A DNA stretch of 64,000 nt, taken from positions 62,001 through 126,000 of the forward strand of contig NZ_BMMP01000015.1 in NCBI RefSeq assembly GCF_014645895.1, given 5' to 3'. Position 1 is the stretch's first letter; every line of letters starts with the position of its first letter. Source of the stretch: Streptomyces daqingensis. GTDB taxonomy: Bacteria > Actinomycetota > Actinomycetes > Streptomycetales > Streptomycetaceae. Below, piece by piece: positions 18,553 through 26,583 of this stretch. The notes beneath the pieces are model-generated. The model was not told the DNA's origin. It searched no databases and was given only the letters and a program-made list of their open reading frames with translations. A program made the translations under genes and the position numbers.

Positions 18553-18564
18553 GGTCAGCTGACC
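18553..18564. promoter_or_regulatory. Palindromic candidate operator upstream of PKS1
   Basis: GGTCAGCTGACC is a perfect 12-base palindrome 28 bases before the PKS1 start codon, just downstream of the predicted transcription start. A near copy lies 42 bases further upstream at 18595-18606. Confidence 0.5.
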
Positions 18565-18570
18565 ATGCGT

Positions 18571-18600
18571 AGTAGACGGGACGGTTTTCCATGCGGTCAA
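18571..18600 (-). promoter_or_regulatory. Candidate promoter of the lipid synthase operon
   Basis: On the minus strand TTGACC (18600-18595) is followed, after 18 bases, by TCTACT (18576-18571). The -35 match is good and the -10 match only fair. It is placed correctly to transcribe the six-gene operon with a leader of about 40 bases and lies between the two palindromic boxes. Confidence 0.35.
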
Positions 18601-18606
18601 CTGACT
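18595..18606. promoter_or_regulatory. Second copy of palindromic box, overlapping the -35 hexamer
   Basis: GGTCAACTGACT matches the box at 18553 in 10 of 12 positions. The start-to-start distance is 42 bases, about four helical turns, so a dimeric repressor could sit on the same face of the helix at both. It covers the candidate -35 element. Confidence 0.45.
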
Positions 18607-18928
18607 CCTCCCTGCCTGTCCGTCACTCTCAGTCAGTCGAGAGCAACGCTGCCACGACCGGGCATTTCGCCCTCTGTGGCGCAGCAAGCAGGGCCTTCTC
18701 CCGCGCGTAATCCAGACTCAACGCAATGGACATTACGTTTGTCATGGCCATGTAACCGTCCGCTTACATGCCACACCGTGACTGTGTGGCAGATCACAGC
18801 TCTGAGGAGCAACCAGGAAGCACATTTCGCAGTCGGCAACTCACCACACGTAGCCGGTGATTCGGGTCGCCAGTGAGCTGCTGTGCGGCACTGTAGGCCG
18901 AGTGCTCCGGTCGGTCCGCGAATTTGTG
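18607..18928. other. Intergenic region with an 8-bp inverted repeat
   Basis: No gene is seen between the synthase promoter and the M23-like gene. A perfect inverted repeat, TGCCACAC-N7-GTGTGGCA, lies at 18769-18791. It is 138 bases beyond the stop of the M23-like gene and about 245 bases before the PKS1 start. It could be a weak terminator for the former or a regulator site for the latter. Confidence 0.4.
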
Positions 18929-19792
18929 CTAGTCCCAGCGGTCTTTGTTGAGGAACCGGGCGAAACCGCGCCACGATTCGGTTCCCATGACCCCGTCGAC
19001 CGGTCCGCCGTAACCATACTCGGACGCCAGCCGCTGCACAGCGGACCAGGTCAGCGGCCCCGGAGCACCGTCGACGACGCCCGTGTACCCGTAGTGGTCG
19101 CGCATGTTGCGCTGAAGTGCGGCGTATGTCCGCACGCCTGGCTCTCCGTCGACGGGCCCCTGGTAACCGGACTCCAGCGACAGCCACTTCTGGGCCCGCT
19201 TCCACATGACGACACCCGGCACGCCGTCCTGCTCCGTCGTGGTCTTCGGCAGAGTTCCCCCACCGCCGGAGCCCCCGAGGAAGACGAGCGGGTCGATGCG
19301 CACACCGTTCGGGTCGATCATGTGCCAGTGCACGTGCGGCCCCGTGGAGGAGCCCGAACCGGGCGCTCCGGGCTCGCCTCCGGAGCGTCCCACGATGCCG
19401 CCGGCGGCGACCGCGGTCCCGTCGGCGAGCAGGAACTCCGAGAGGTGCATGTACTGGGTGCGGTAGCCGTTGCCGTGCTGGATGGTGACGGTGTGGCCGC
19501 CGGTGCCGTTCTCCGGGATGTTGGTGACGGTCCCGGCGCCCGCGGCCGGGAGGTCCGTACCGACACCCATGCCGTAGTCGATGCCGCCCAGGGAGCCCCG
19601 GTCGATGTGCTCCTGCCAGGTGCCGGTGATCTCGTAACCGGCGAACGGGTTGTGGAACGACGCCGCCGCGTGGGCGGTTCCCGTTCCCAGCAGGCCGCCC
19701 CCACCTGCGGCCAGGCCCAGTGTCACCGCAGTGCCTCGCATCAGCGAGCGTCTGCTGAGTCTGGGTCTCGCATCCGGACTGGAGTCGATCAT
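18929..19792 (-). CDS. Tat-exported M23-type peptidase-like protein with peptidoglycan-binding repeats
   Basis: A secreted protein of 287 residues with a twin-arginine signal (LSRRSLMRG) cleaved likely after AHA. Residues about 55-190 have the LytM/M23 fold: GGIDYGMGVGTDLPAAGAGTV, YMHLSEF and GPHVHWHMID. The HxH ligand pair is present, but the first zinc ligand of the usual HxGxD motif is Leu (SLGGID), so peptidase activity is doubtful. The C-terminal 100 residues contain three short repeats (GPVDGEPG, GVVDGAPG, GPVDGVMG) typical of a peptidoglycan-binding module. GGAGG is 6 bases before the ATG. It is probably a wall-binding or weak lytic protein and stands alone. Confidence 0.8.
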   Translation of the reverse strand: MIDSSPDARPRLSRRSLMRGTAVTLGLAAGGGGLLGTGTAHAAASFHNPFAGYEITGTWQEHIDRGSLGGIDYGMGVGTDLPAAGAGTVTNIPENGTGGHTVTIQHGNGYRTQYMHLSEFLLADGTAVAAGGIVGRSGGEPGAPGSGSSTGPHVHWHMIDPNGVRIDPLVFLGGSGGGGTLPKTTTEQDGVPGVVMWKRAQKWLSLESGYQGPVDGEPGVRTYAALQRNMRDHYGYTGVVDGAPGPLTWSAVQRLASEYGYGGPVDGVMGTESWRGFARFLNKDRWD

Positions 19793-20146
19793 GGGGGGCC
19801 TCCTCGGCGACTGTCCCGGTGGGGGTCGGAATGTCTACGCGCGGAGAAATTAAACGCCTCGTACTCACGAGTCACAAGAGGCCCGCAGGCAATGGCAATT
19901 ACCTGCCACGGATTCAGGTGTAACTGCTGGTTACGTGTGGCCATTTCGACTGCCCGAGTGTCGTTCTAGCGCGATTTCGGCCGTCTGAGCGCTCTTCAGG
20001 CCACCGTCGAGGGCCTCGACGGCGTCAACCTGGCGCTGTTTTTCGCCTCTTCGGAAATCGACCTGGACAACCGGGCCAAGTCGCGTTAGAAGCAGGGGCG
20101 TTGACAAGGGACGACGACGAGCGGACGCCGGATCCCCTCCCCGCCC
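19793..20146. other. Intergenic region with a possible gene remnant
   Basis: It contains promoter space for the M23-like gene (relatively A+T-rich at 19840-19970) and, on the plus strand, a 40-codon open stretch described separately at 19970-20089. Otherwise nothing is recognised. Confidence 0.5.
19970..20089 (+). pseudogene. Possible remnant of a gene 3' end
   Basis: The frame between two stops reads like protein (VEGLDGVNLALFF, then EIDLDNRAKSR before a TAG stop at 20087) with codon use typical of a real gene, but no start codon or ribosome binding site is visible and the frame is closed upstream. It may be the surviving C-terminus of a deleted gene. I could not assign a family, and it may be chance. 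Confidence 0.25.
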
Positions 20147-20767
20147 TCAACCGCCCTGCGGCGCCCCGCCCTTCCGCTCGGCGCGGTTGCGCAGCCACAC
20201 CGGGAGGACGTACCAGCAGCAGACGAACCACAGCATGACGAGCCCCACCAGGACCTCCGCGAGCAGGCCGGGGATCACGACGTGGAGTATCAGCAGCAGC
20301 GTCGAGCCGACGGTGAGCGCCAGCAGCACCATGCCGCACATCATCAGACGCCCGGCCACCACCACGACCTCGTCCTTCATGCGCTGCCCCGACAGGAACC
20401 GGTGGATCGACACCGGGGCGATCAGCGCCCCGGTCGCGCCGGCCCCGAGGATCACCGTGACCACGTAAACGGTCCGGTCGAACTCGCCGAGGTCGTCGAA
20501 GCGCGCCGTGAACGCGACGCTCAGCAGGAAGCCGAAGAGGATCTGCACGCCGGTCTGGGCGACCCGCGTCTCCTGCAGGATCTCGTGCCACTGCCGGTTG
20601 ACCCGCTCCCGGGGACTCTCCCGCTCCACCGCCTCGCCGGTGCCCGGCAGCACGCGGCTGGAGGCGTCGGCCGTCCGGCCGTGCTGCGTTCCGCTGTGCT
20701 GTGTGTCGCCGTGCTGCGCCCCGCTGTGCTGCGCGCCTCCGCGTTCGCGTTCGTCGGCCGTCGTCAC
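20147..20767 (-). CDS. DUF6328-type membrane protein
   Basis: A 206-residue membrane protein resembling the Streptomyces DUF6328 family, of unknown function. Four hydrophobic segments are seen: around QTGVQILFGFLLSVAF, VYVVTVILGAGATGAL, LMMCGMVLLALTVG with LLLILHVVIPGLL, and VLVGLVMLWFVCCWYVLP. The conserved lead ERVNRQWHEILQETRVAQTG precedes the first helix. The N-terminus carries a short repeat of QHSG/QHGD type, probably disordered. GTG 20767 is chosen because GGAGGT lies 6 bases upstream. It is transcribed away from the next gene and has no obvious partner. Confidence 0.75.
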   Translation of the reverse strand: MTTADERERGGAQHSGAQHGDTQHSGTQHGRTADASSRVLPGTGEAVERESPRERVNRQWHEILQETRVAQTGVQILFGFLLSVAFTARFDDLGEFDRTVYVVTVILGAGATGALIAPVSIHRFLSGQRMKDEVVVVAGRLMMCGMVLLALTVGSTLLLILHVVIPGLLAEVLVGLVMLWFVCCWYVLPVWLRNRAERKGGAPQGG

Positions 20768-20957
20768 CGCCGCACCTCCTGGTCCGGCCCGCACCGCCCG
20801 GGCGAGCCGTCATCGCGTACCCGTGACGCCGGGCGGACGTTCCCGGGTCACTCTGGTGTTCGTGTCCCGTACGCCCCGGAACATGCCTGCGTGACCTGCC
20901 CTCCCGGACGGCCGTCCGCGCGCGAGGAGTTGCGGCGTCCGCGTGCGAAGGCTTGTC

Positions 20958-20969
20958 TAAACCGATTTA
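20958..20969. promoter_or_regulatory. LacI-type operator-like palindrome
   Basis: TAAACCGATTTA is palindromic at 10 of 12 positions with a central CG, the form of many LacI-family operators that control sugar-related genes. It lies about 80 bases before the six-hairpin protein gene. No regulator gene is adjacent. Confidence 0.3.
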
Positions 20970-21048
20970 AACGGGCAGGGTGCGTGCCTCCCGAGCCCGC
21001 AGCTCCCGCTGCTTCGCACCGCATCCGAACCGAAGGTGAGAGCCCGCC

Positions 21049-23127
21049 ATGCCACTCCCCCGCCGAAGCGTCCTCACCCTGGGAGCAGCCGTACCGCTCG
21101 CGGCCGGACTCGGCACACCCGCCGCGGCCGCGACCGGCACCGGCGGGCAGGCAGGAAGCAGCGCCGGGGCGCCGGCGGAGAGGGGCGGGCCGCTCGCCAA
21201 CCTCGCCCATCTCGAGTTCCTGGGCGACACGGTGAGTCCGCGGCTGATCCCCGGGCACGACACCTACCGGCTGCGCGAGGAGCCCGCGCTGGGCGCGCTG
21301 TGGACGTACGCCGACCGCGGGCCCGACGGCACGTACCGCCGTATAGGCGGCGGCACTCTCGACCCGGACACCGGTCACTACGAGCAAGGCGCGTACAACG
21401 CCGACGACATGGCCCGCGCGGCCGTCGTCCACCTGCGGCACCACGCTCTCACCGGCGCCGGCCGCGGTGCCCGCTCGGCCCGCGAACTCCTGCGCGGGCT
21501 CTGCTACTTGCAGACCACCCGGGGCGAGCACGCCGGGAACGTCGTGCTGTGGCAGCAGGCCGACGGGACCCTGAACCGCAGCGCCCTGCCTCCCGAGACC
21601 CCCGACCCCTCCGACTCGGGCCCGTCCTACTGGCTGGCCCGCTTCCTGTGGGCGCTCGGCGAGGGGTACGCCTTCTTCCGCCACGCGGAGCCGCCCTTCG
21701 CCGCCTTCCTGCGGGCCCGCCTCGAACTCGCCCTGGACGCTCTGGAGCGTGACGTCCTCTCGCGGTACGGAACGTGGGAGACGGCCGACGGCCGCCGCGT
21801 GCCCGGCTGGCTGATCACCCATGGAGCCGACGCCAGTTCGGAGGCGGTCCTCGGGCTCACCGCGTACGTGCGGGCCGGGGGCGGGCGGCGGGCGAGGCGT
21901 GCTGAGGCCCGGCTGGCGGAGGGCATCGCCGCTCTGGGTTCGGGCTCCGCCGGACGGTGGCCCTACGGCGCGATGCTGCCCACGGCGACGTCCGTGTCGC
22001 AGTGGCACGCGTGGGGTGCGCAGATGCCCACGGCCGTGGCCGAGGCCGCCGACGCGCTCGAGCGCCCGCGGCTGCTGGACGCGGCCCTCGACGACGCGGC
22101 CGGATTCACACCGGAGTTGCTGACAGCGGGCGGCTGCGACAACGGGTGGCTGCCGGCTCCCACGGACCGCAACCAGATCGCCTACGGCGTCGACTCCCGC
22201 CTCCAGTCGCTGCTGACGGTCGCCGAGCACGCGCGCCGGCCCGGCCTGTACCCGCTCGCCGCCCTGACCGCGGCCTGGTACTTCGGCGCGAACCGGGCGG
22301 GCGAGGCGGTCTACGATCCGGAGACGGGTGTCACCTTCGACGGCGTCGGCCCGGACGGGAAGATCAACCGCAACTCCGGGGCGGAGTCCACGATCCACGG
22401 CCAGCTGTCCATGCTCGCCCTGGACGCCCTCGCACAGCGCGGCGTGCGTCTCGCGCCGTCCGGACTCGACCGCGTCGCCGAGCACGACGGGCTGCGCGTC
22501 CTGGAGGCGGAAGAGGCGGAGCCCTCCGGTTCCGCGGAGGTCGTACGTCCCGACTCCCCCTGGACCGGCGAATCGCAGTACAGCGGCGACGCGTACGTGC
22601 GGCTGCCCGAAGGGGGCGGGCTCTCCTGGCGGCTGCCCGAGGGAAAGCTGCCCCTGCTCGTCTCCCCCGTCGTCGACCTCGTCGGCCGGCCGCAGGCCGG
22701 AACCACCGTCTGGAGCGCCGGCTCGGAGAGGCTCGGCCGGATCGACCACGGCGCCGGCGGCCCGCAGGGGATCAGCGCCGCACCGGGGGCGCTGACGCCC
22801 GTCCCGCTGCCCGCGGCCGTACGCGCGGGTGGGCGCCTGCGGGCCCGCGCGGAGGGAGTGGAGAAGGGGACGCTGCGGGTGGACGCGCTGCTCGTGCGGC
22901 CTGTGGTGTCGCGGCTCGTGCTGAGCGGGCCGGAGAGGTCCCTGGCGCTGCTGCACAACGCCGACGAGCGCGCGCACACCGTCGAGGTGTCCCTGCCGGG
23001 AGAAGGCCCCGTCGCCGCCGACCTGTACGACGACCGCGCGCGCCCCGCCGGACACCACACGGACAGCGGCGGCCCGACCCGGGTGACCGTCCCGGCGAGG
23101 GGGTTCGCGATCCTCCGGCGCGGCTGA
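21049..23127 (+). CDS. Secreted six-hairpin (alpha/alpha toroid) protein, glycosidase-like
   Basis: A 692-residue exported protein. The start MPLPRRSVLTLGAAVPLAAG resembles a Tat signal, with cleavage after the AAAA stretch near residue 28. The body (about 45-480) consists of repeated helical hairpins of the kind seen in six-hairpin glycosidases, with motifs such as YNADDMARAAVVHL, SYWLARFLWALGEGY, WHAWGAQM and NRNSGAESTIHGQLSML. The C-terminal 150 residues look like beta-sandwich material. I cannot match it to a named glycoside hydrolase family or point to catalytic acids with confidence. It stands alone, convergent with the next gene, 23 bases away. A LacI-like palindrome upstream would fit a sugar-related role. 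Confidence 0.7.
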   Translation: MPLPRRSVLTLGAAVPLAAGLGTPAAAATGTGGQAGSSAGAPAERGGPLANLAHLEFLGDTVSPRLIPGHDTYRLREEPALGALWTYADRGPDGTYRRIGGGTLDPDTGHYEQGAYNADDMARAAVVHLRHHALTGAGRGARSARELLRGLCYLQTTRGEHAGNVVLWQQADGTLNRSALPPETPDPSDSGPSYWLARFLWALGEGYAFFRHAEPPFAAFLRARLELALDALERDVLSRYGTWETADGRRVPGWLITHGADASSEAVLGLTAYVRAGGGRRARRAEARLAEGIAALGSGSAGRWPYGAMLPTATSVSQWHAWGAQMPTAVAEAADALERPRLLDAALDDAAGFTPELLTAGGCDNGWLPAPTDRNQIAYGVDSRLQSLLTVAEHARRPGLYPLAALTAAWYFGANRAGEAVYDPETGVTFDGVGPDGKINRNSGAESTIHGQLSMLALDALAQRGVRLAPSGLDRVAEHDGLRVLEAEEAEPSGSAEVVRPDSPWTGESQYSGDAYVRLPEGGGLSWRLPEGKLPLLVSPVVDLVGRPQAGTTVWSAGSERLGRIDHGAGGPQGISAAPGALTPVPLPAAVRAGGRLRARAEGVEKGTLRVDALLVRPVVSRLVLSGPERSLALLHNADERAHTVEVSLPGEGPVAADLYDDRARPAGHHTDSGGPTRVTVPARGFAILRRG

Positions 23128-23150
23128 GTCCCGGCCGCCCTCGGCGGCGC

Positions 23151-23696
23151 CTACGCCGTCCCGGCGTCCGCGCGCCGGCGGCGCGGACGCAGCGTCCGTA
23201 CGGCCAGGCACAGCGCGGAGAGCACGAAGAGGGCGGCGGTGACCAGAAGCCAGCGTCCCCAGAAGACGCCGGCGTCGAGCCCTGTGTAGGCCGTGTAGTG
23301 GTGCACGCGCCCGAGAACGAGCGGATACCAGACGAGCAGCAGCACCAGCGAGATGAACGCGGGCACGCGCACGTAGTTGACCCGTCCCCGCCCATGGCCG
23401 TCCTGCCCCGGCTCGTCGGCGGCGTGCACCTCGCCGCCGGCGTGCGGGCCCCGCCGGGCGTGGCGGCGCCGCGCCAGCGTCTGGAGGGTGCGGTCGGCGG
23501 CCGTGTAGAGCGGCAGCAGGAGGAGGTCGTGCAGCAGGGCCGAGCCGGCGAACCACAGGACGATGCCGAGGACGTCGCCCTGCAGCAGGCGGATGCCGGC
23601 GTACCCGGTGAGCGCGAAGGACGCGAGCACGAGGAGCAGATGAAGAGGGGAGGCGCCGTAGCGTGAGCCCGCGCCGCGGCTGCTCCGGGCGTTCAC
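23151..23696 (-). CDS. Small membrane protein coupled to the molybdopterin oxidoreductase
   Basis: A 181-residue protein with four hydrophobic segments (LHLLLVLASFALTGYAG, LGIVLWFAGSALLHDLLLL, ISLVLLLVWYPLVL and WLLVTAALFVLSALCLAV), a cytoplasmic Arg/His-rich loop and a basic C-terminus. The start is the GTG at 23696, which overlaps the stop of the oxidoreductase gene as GTGA (23693-23696), so the two are translationally coupled. The family is not recognised beyond a conserved companion of this oxidoreductase. Its role could be assembly or membrane anchoring of the redox protein. Confidence 0.75.
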   Translation of the reverse strand: MNARSSRGAGSRYGASPLHLLLVLASFALTGYAGIRLLQGDVLGIVLWFAGSALLHDLLLLPLYTAADRTLQTLARRRHARRGPHAGGEVHAADEPGQDGHGRGRVNYVRVPAFISLVLLLVWYPLVLGRVHHYTAYTGLDAGVFWGRWLLVTAALFVLSALCLAVRTLRPRRRRADAGTA

Positions 23697-25099
23697 GACT
23701 CCGCCCCGAACGTCAGCCTGGTGACCCATTTGGTGTTGTGCACGCCGGGGTTGGCGGGGACGATGATCCGCGCCGGGAAGCCGTGGTCCGCCGACAGGTC
23801 GGCCCCGTTGACCCGCAGCGCCAGCAGCGACCGCGGATCGCGTACCTGGTTCTCCCGCAGCGCGGCGGAGCGGAAGGAGCCGCGGCGCTGCACCGACTCG
23901 GCGAAGACTCCCGGCGGACGCTCCCGCAGCCCGACGAGCGCGGCGAGAGTCGTCAGACGCGGGCCGCTCCACTGCTGGTCCTCCGTGGACCAGCCCTCGA
24001 CGCAGGCGATGGGCAGCGCGGCGGTGTGCTGCGGGAGCTCCAGCAACTCCGCCCGGCTGAGCACCGCTTCGCGGTCGCCGGAACGGACGGTCAGCCGCCA
24101 CCGGTCCGAGATGTCGCGGGCCCGGATGCCCACGGCGGCGGCGGTCTTGTTGATCTGGAACCCGTTGGGTCCCGGTCCGGGGTCGCGGTTGTGGGGTGCG
24201 AGCAGCGCCGTCTCGCGGAGCGGGCCGCCGATGCTCTGGCCTGCCGTCACGGCGAGAAGCGCCAGCGATCCGGCGCCCACCAGGCCGAGTGAGCCCCGCC
24301 GGGAGATCGTCGGGGGCGCCGGGCGGGGCGTGACGAGGCCGGTCTCGTCCGGCGGCTCGGGTTCCGTCCGGGCGAGGGGGGTGCGCAGCTCCGCGCGGAG
24401 CCGGCCGCCCCGCAGGGTCCGCCACGCGAGGGGGATGCGGAAGGCGACGTGGACCACGAAGGCGCCGATGAAGATCCACGCGCCGTAGAAGTGCAGCGGG
24501 TAGAAGGAGCCGGGGAAGATGTAGTGCAGCTGCGCGTTGAGCAGCCCGGTCGCGAACTCGAAGAGGGCGCCGCCCACGAGCAGCAGCAGCGAGACGCGCT
24601 CCAGCGCATGGCTGAGGGACCGCAGCGGCGGCCAGGCGAACAGCTTGGGGATCACCGACCACAGCTTCGCGAGGAGCACCGGTACGAGCGCCACTCCCAG
24701 CGTCACGTGCACGCCCTGGGTGAGGCGGTAGAGCCAGGGCGGGTCGGTGGGCCAGGCGAAGAGGTAGAAGCCCAGCCATCCCTTGTCCGGTGTCTTGTCG
24801 TTGGGCGTGCCCAGCCCCGGGTTGTACGCGGCGTACGAGAGCAGGCCCGTCACGATGAGCGCTGTGACGCCGGCGAGCAGTACGGCTCCGAGCACGGACG
24901 TCAGCCAGGGTCCGCGCAGCGGGCTGCGCCAGAAACCGGGACGCGAGGGGCCGGGGGGAACGCGGCCCGCAGCGGGCCGGGTTCCTGGCGGGGCTCCGGG
25001 CGGGGTTCCCTCGCCTTCCCCTTGCCCCGGGCCGTGCCGGGCACGGTCGCGCCGTCCCGGTGCGGGCCGGGGACTCCGGCTTCGCTCGCTGCTGCCCAT
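23693..25099 (-). CDS. Cytochrome b561-like domain fused to sulfite oxidase-type molybdopterin oxidoreductase
   Basis: A 468-residue fusion. After a proline-rich lead, residues about 60-270 hold membrane helices of a cytochrome b561/ferric reductase-like type with candidate haem His residues (LTQGVHVTLGVAL, PLHFYGAWIFIGAFVVHVAF). A second basic signal-like stretch with SRRGSLGLVG sits near 285, where the chain would cross the membrane again. The C-terminal domain (about 320-468) is of the sulfite oxidase molybdopterin type, with the metal-ligand Cys in LPIACVEGWS and a typical C-terminal GFPARIIVPAN-KW pattern. This places molybdenum chemistry on the outer face, with electrons passing to haem. 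Substrate unknown. The downstream membrane gene is coupled by a GTGA overlap. Confidence 0.82.
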   Translation of the reverse strand: MGSSERSRSPRPAPGRRDRARHGPGQGEGEGTPPGAPPGTRPAAGRVPPGPSRPGFWRSPLRGPWLTSVLGAVLLAGVTALIVTGLLSYAAYNPGLGTPNDKTPDKGWLGFYLFAWPTDPPWLYRLTQGVHVTLGVALVPVLLAKLWSVIPKLFAWPPLRSLSHALERVSLLLLVGGALFEFATGLLNAQLHYIFPGSFYPLHFYGAWIFIGAFVVHVAFRIPLAWRTLRGGRLRAELRTPLARTEPEPPDETGLVTPRPAPPTISRRGSLGLVGAGSLALLAVTAGQSIGGPLRETALLAPHNRDPGPGPNGFQINKTAAAVGIRARDISDRWRLTVRSGDREAVLSRAELLELPQHTAALPIACVEGWSTEDQQWSGPRLTTLAALVGLRERPPGVFAESVQRRGSFRSAALRENQVRDPRSLLALRVNGADLSADHGFPARIIVPANPGVHNTKWVTRLTFGAES

Positions 25100-25282
25100 G
25101 CCCGTGTCCCTCCGCGTGCTCGACCGCCTGGCTGCGCGTCAGGACGACCGTATGCCGCGGAGTGTGAGCAGCTCCGTCGTCGCGGCGGCACGTCACCGGA
25201 CTGTTCGATCTGCGGGCCGCTCGCCCGGTGAGGGCGGCGGGCCACGGGCGGCGGGCGGGCGGGGAGTGCGCCGAGCGCAAGA

Positions 25283-25324
25283 CGCCGGCCTGCGCGCCCC
25301 TCGGAAGGGATGCGCAGGCCGGCG
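25283..25324 (-). terminator. Hairpin terminator of the streptogrisin-like protease gene
   Basis: A 13-base-pair perfect stem (CGCCGGCCTGCGC at 25283-25295 with its complement at 25312-25324) starts 26 bases beyond the protease stop codon. Confidence 0.72.
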
Positions 25325-25349
25325 CTTCACATCACGGAGAGCGCTGGGC

Positions 25350-26252
25350 TCAGATGATGCTCACACCGTAGGCGGAGAGCGCCTCGGGGACCGGCTGGAA
25401 GAACGTCACGCCGCCGGAGGAGCAGTTGCCGCTGCCGCCGGAGGTGAGGCCGAGAGCGGTGCTGCCGGAGAACAGGGCGCCGCCGCTGTCGCCGGGCTCG
25501 GCGCAGACGTTGGTCTGGATCATGCCCGTGACGACACCGTCAGGACCGTAGTCCACGGTTGCGTTGAGGCCGGTGACGGATCCGCCGTGCAGCCCGGTGG
25601 TGCTGCCGCTGCGCTGGACGGACTGGCCGACCGTGGCGTTCCCCGCACCGGTGATCTCCTGGTAGGAGCCGTTGTAGAGGGAGACGCGGCCGTCGGCGGC
25701 GCTCGGGTTGGAGTGCTGGATCAGACCGTAGTCGTTGCCCGGGAAGCTGCTGCCGACCGTGGTGCCGATGGACCAGGAGCTGCCGATGTTGGTGCAGTGG
25801 CCGGCCGTCAGGGCGTACTTGGTGCCGGAGCTGTCCTGCACGTTGAAGCCGAGCGAGCAGCGTGCGCCGCCCGTCGTGATGGCCTCGCCGCCGGCGATGT
25901 ACTTGGTGAACTTGCCCTTGGTGCGGTTGATCTCGAGGGCACCGGCGTTCTTGCCGGCCTCCTTCTTGATCTTCGCGAGGTCGGCCTTGGAGACCGTGCT
26001 GTCGATGGTGACGACGACCTTGTCGGCCTTCGTGTCCGTGTACCAGGCGGCACCGCCGACATGGGCGGTGCGCAGAGCGTCGGACGCGTCCTGGAGCGCG
26101 GCGGCACTGTACGTCGAGGGTGCCGGCTCGGCGGCCGAGGCACCGCTCGCCGGGAGGGCGAGTGCTGCCGCAGCGGCGAGGCCGGACGTTACTGCTATGA
26201 GCCGCACGCGTCTCGCAAGAGTGCGATGGGGGGTAGTGCGCGTGATCCTCAC
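25350..26252 (-). CDS. Secreted S1 serine protease, streptogrisin type, with propeptide
   Basis: A 300-residue preproprotease close in length to streptogrisin A/B precursors. A signal peptide (about 1-40, ending ASAAEP) is followed by a prodomain (DALRTAHVGGAAWYTDTKADKVVV, then KIKKEAGKNAGALEI in the same chain) and the protease. The catalytic triad is visible as His in LTAGHCTN (near 150), Asp in GNDYGLIQ and Ser in EPGDSGGALF (near 254). Paired cysteines around His and Ser are present. GTG 26252 is chosen because GGAGGAA lies just upstream; an upstream ATG in the same frame has no signal-like sequence after it. The neighbouring SSI gene could encode a controlling inhibitor, though its P1 Arg points to trypsin-like targets instead. 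Confidence 0.92.
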   Translation of the reverse strand: MRITRTTPHRTLARRVRLIAVTSGLAAAAALALPASGASAAEPAPSTYSAAALQDASDALRTAHVGGAAWYTDTKADKVVVTIDSTVSKADLAKIKKEAGKNAGALEINRTKGKFTKYIAGGEAITTGGARCSLGFNVQDSSGTKYALTAGHCTNIGSSWSIGTTVGSSFPGNDYGLIQHSNPSAADGRVSLYNGSYQEITGAGNATVGQSVQRSGSTTGLHGGSVTGLNATVDYGPDGVVTGMIQTNVCAEPGDSGGALFSGSTALGLTSGGSGNCSSGGVTFFQPVPEALSAYGVSII

Positions 26253-26583
26253 TGATTTCCTCCAGTTGGAGAACGGAGGGCCCTTCTTCGAGCCCGAGCG
26301 CGCGCGGTCAGCGGCACGACGGACCAAATCCGCCGTGTCCCTGACAAGCGCTGGAGGGAATGTTCGTTCGTCGCCCACCGTCCGCGCAAGACTCTGTTTC
26401 GGACTCGAAAAAGGGAAACTTCAGCGCCGGGACGATATGTCACTTTGATCCCCCTGATAACGGGAGAAGCGGACAGCACTGAAACCCAGTGCCCTCACCA
26501 CCTACCGGCAGCGGGCACCGAGACCGCCGGGGAGGGCACCCCGCCGCGGCCCGGCGAGCCCCCCTGCCCTCAACTTCATTGCG
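26253..26583. other. Intergenic region upstream of the protease gene
   Basis: No gene is seen. The left half encodes nothing plausible; the part around 26390-26460 is A+T-rich for this genome and probably holds the protease promoter on the minus strand. It also contains the 3' flank of the DedA gene. Confidence 0.5.

Noticed and set aside
20025..20813. 262-codon minus-strand frame overlapping the DUF6328 gene
   Set aside because: Arg/Gly-rich, lacks a ribosome binding site and runs in another frame through the DUF6328 gene, which has a clear GGAGGT-GTG start and membrane helices.
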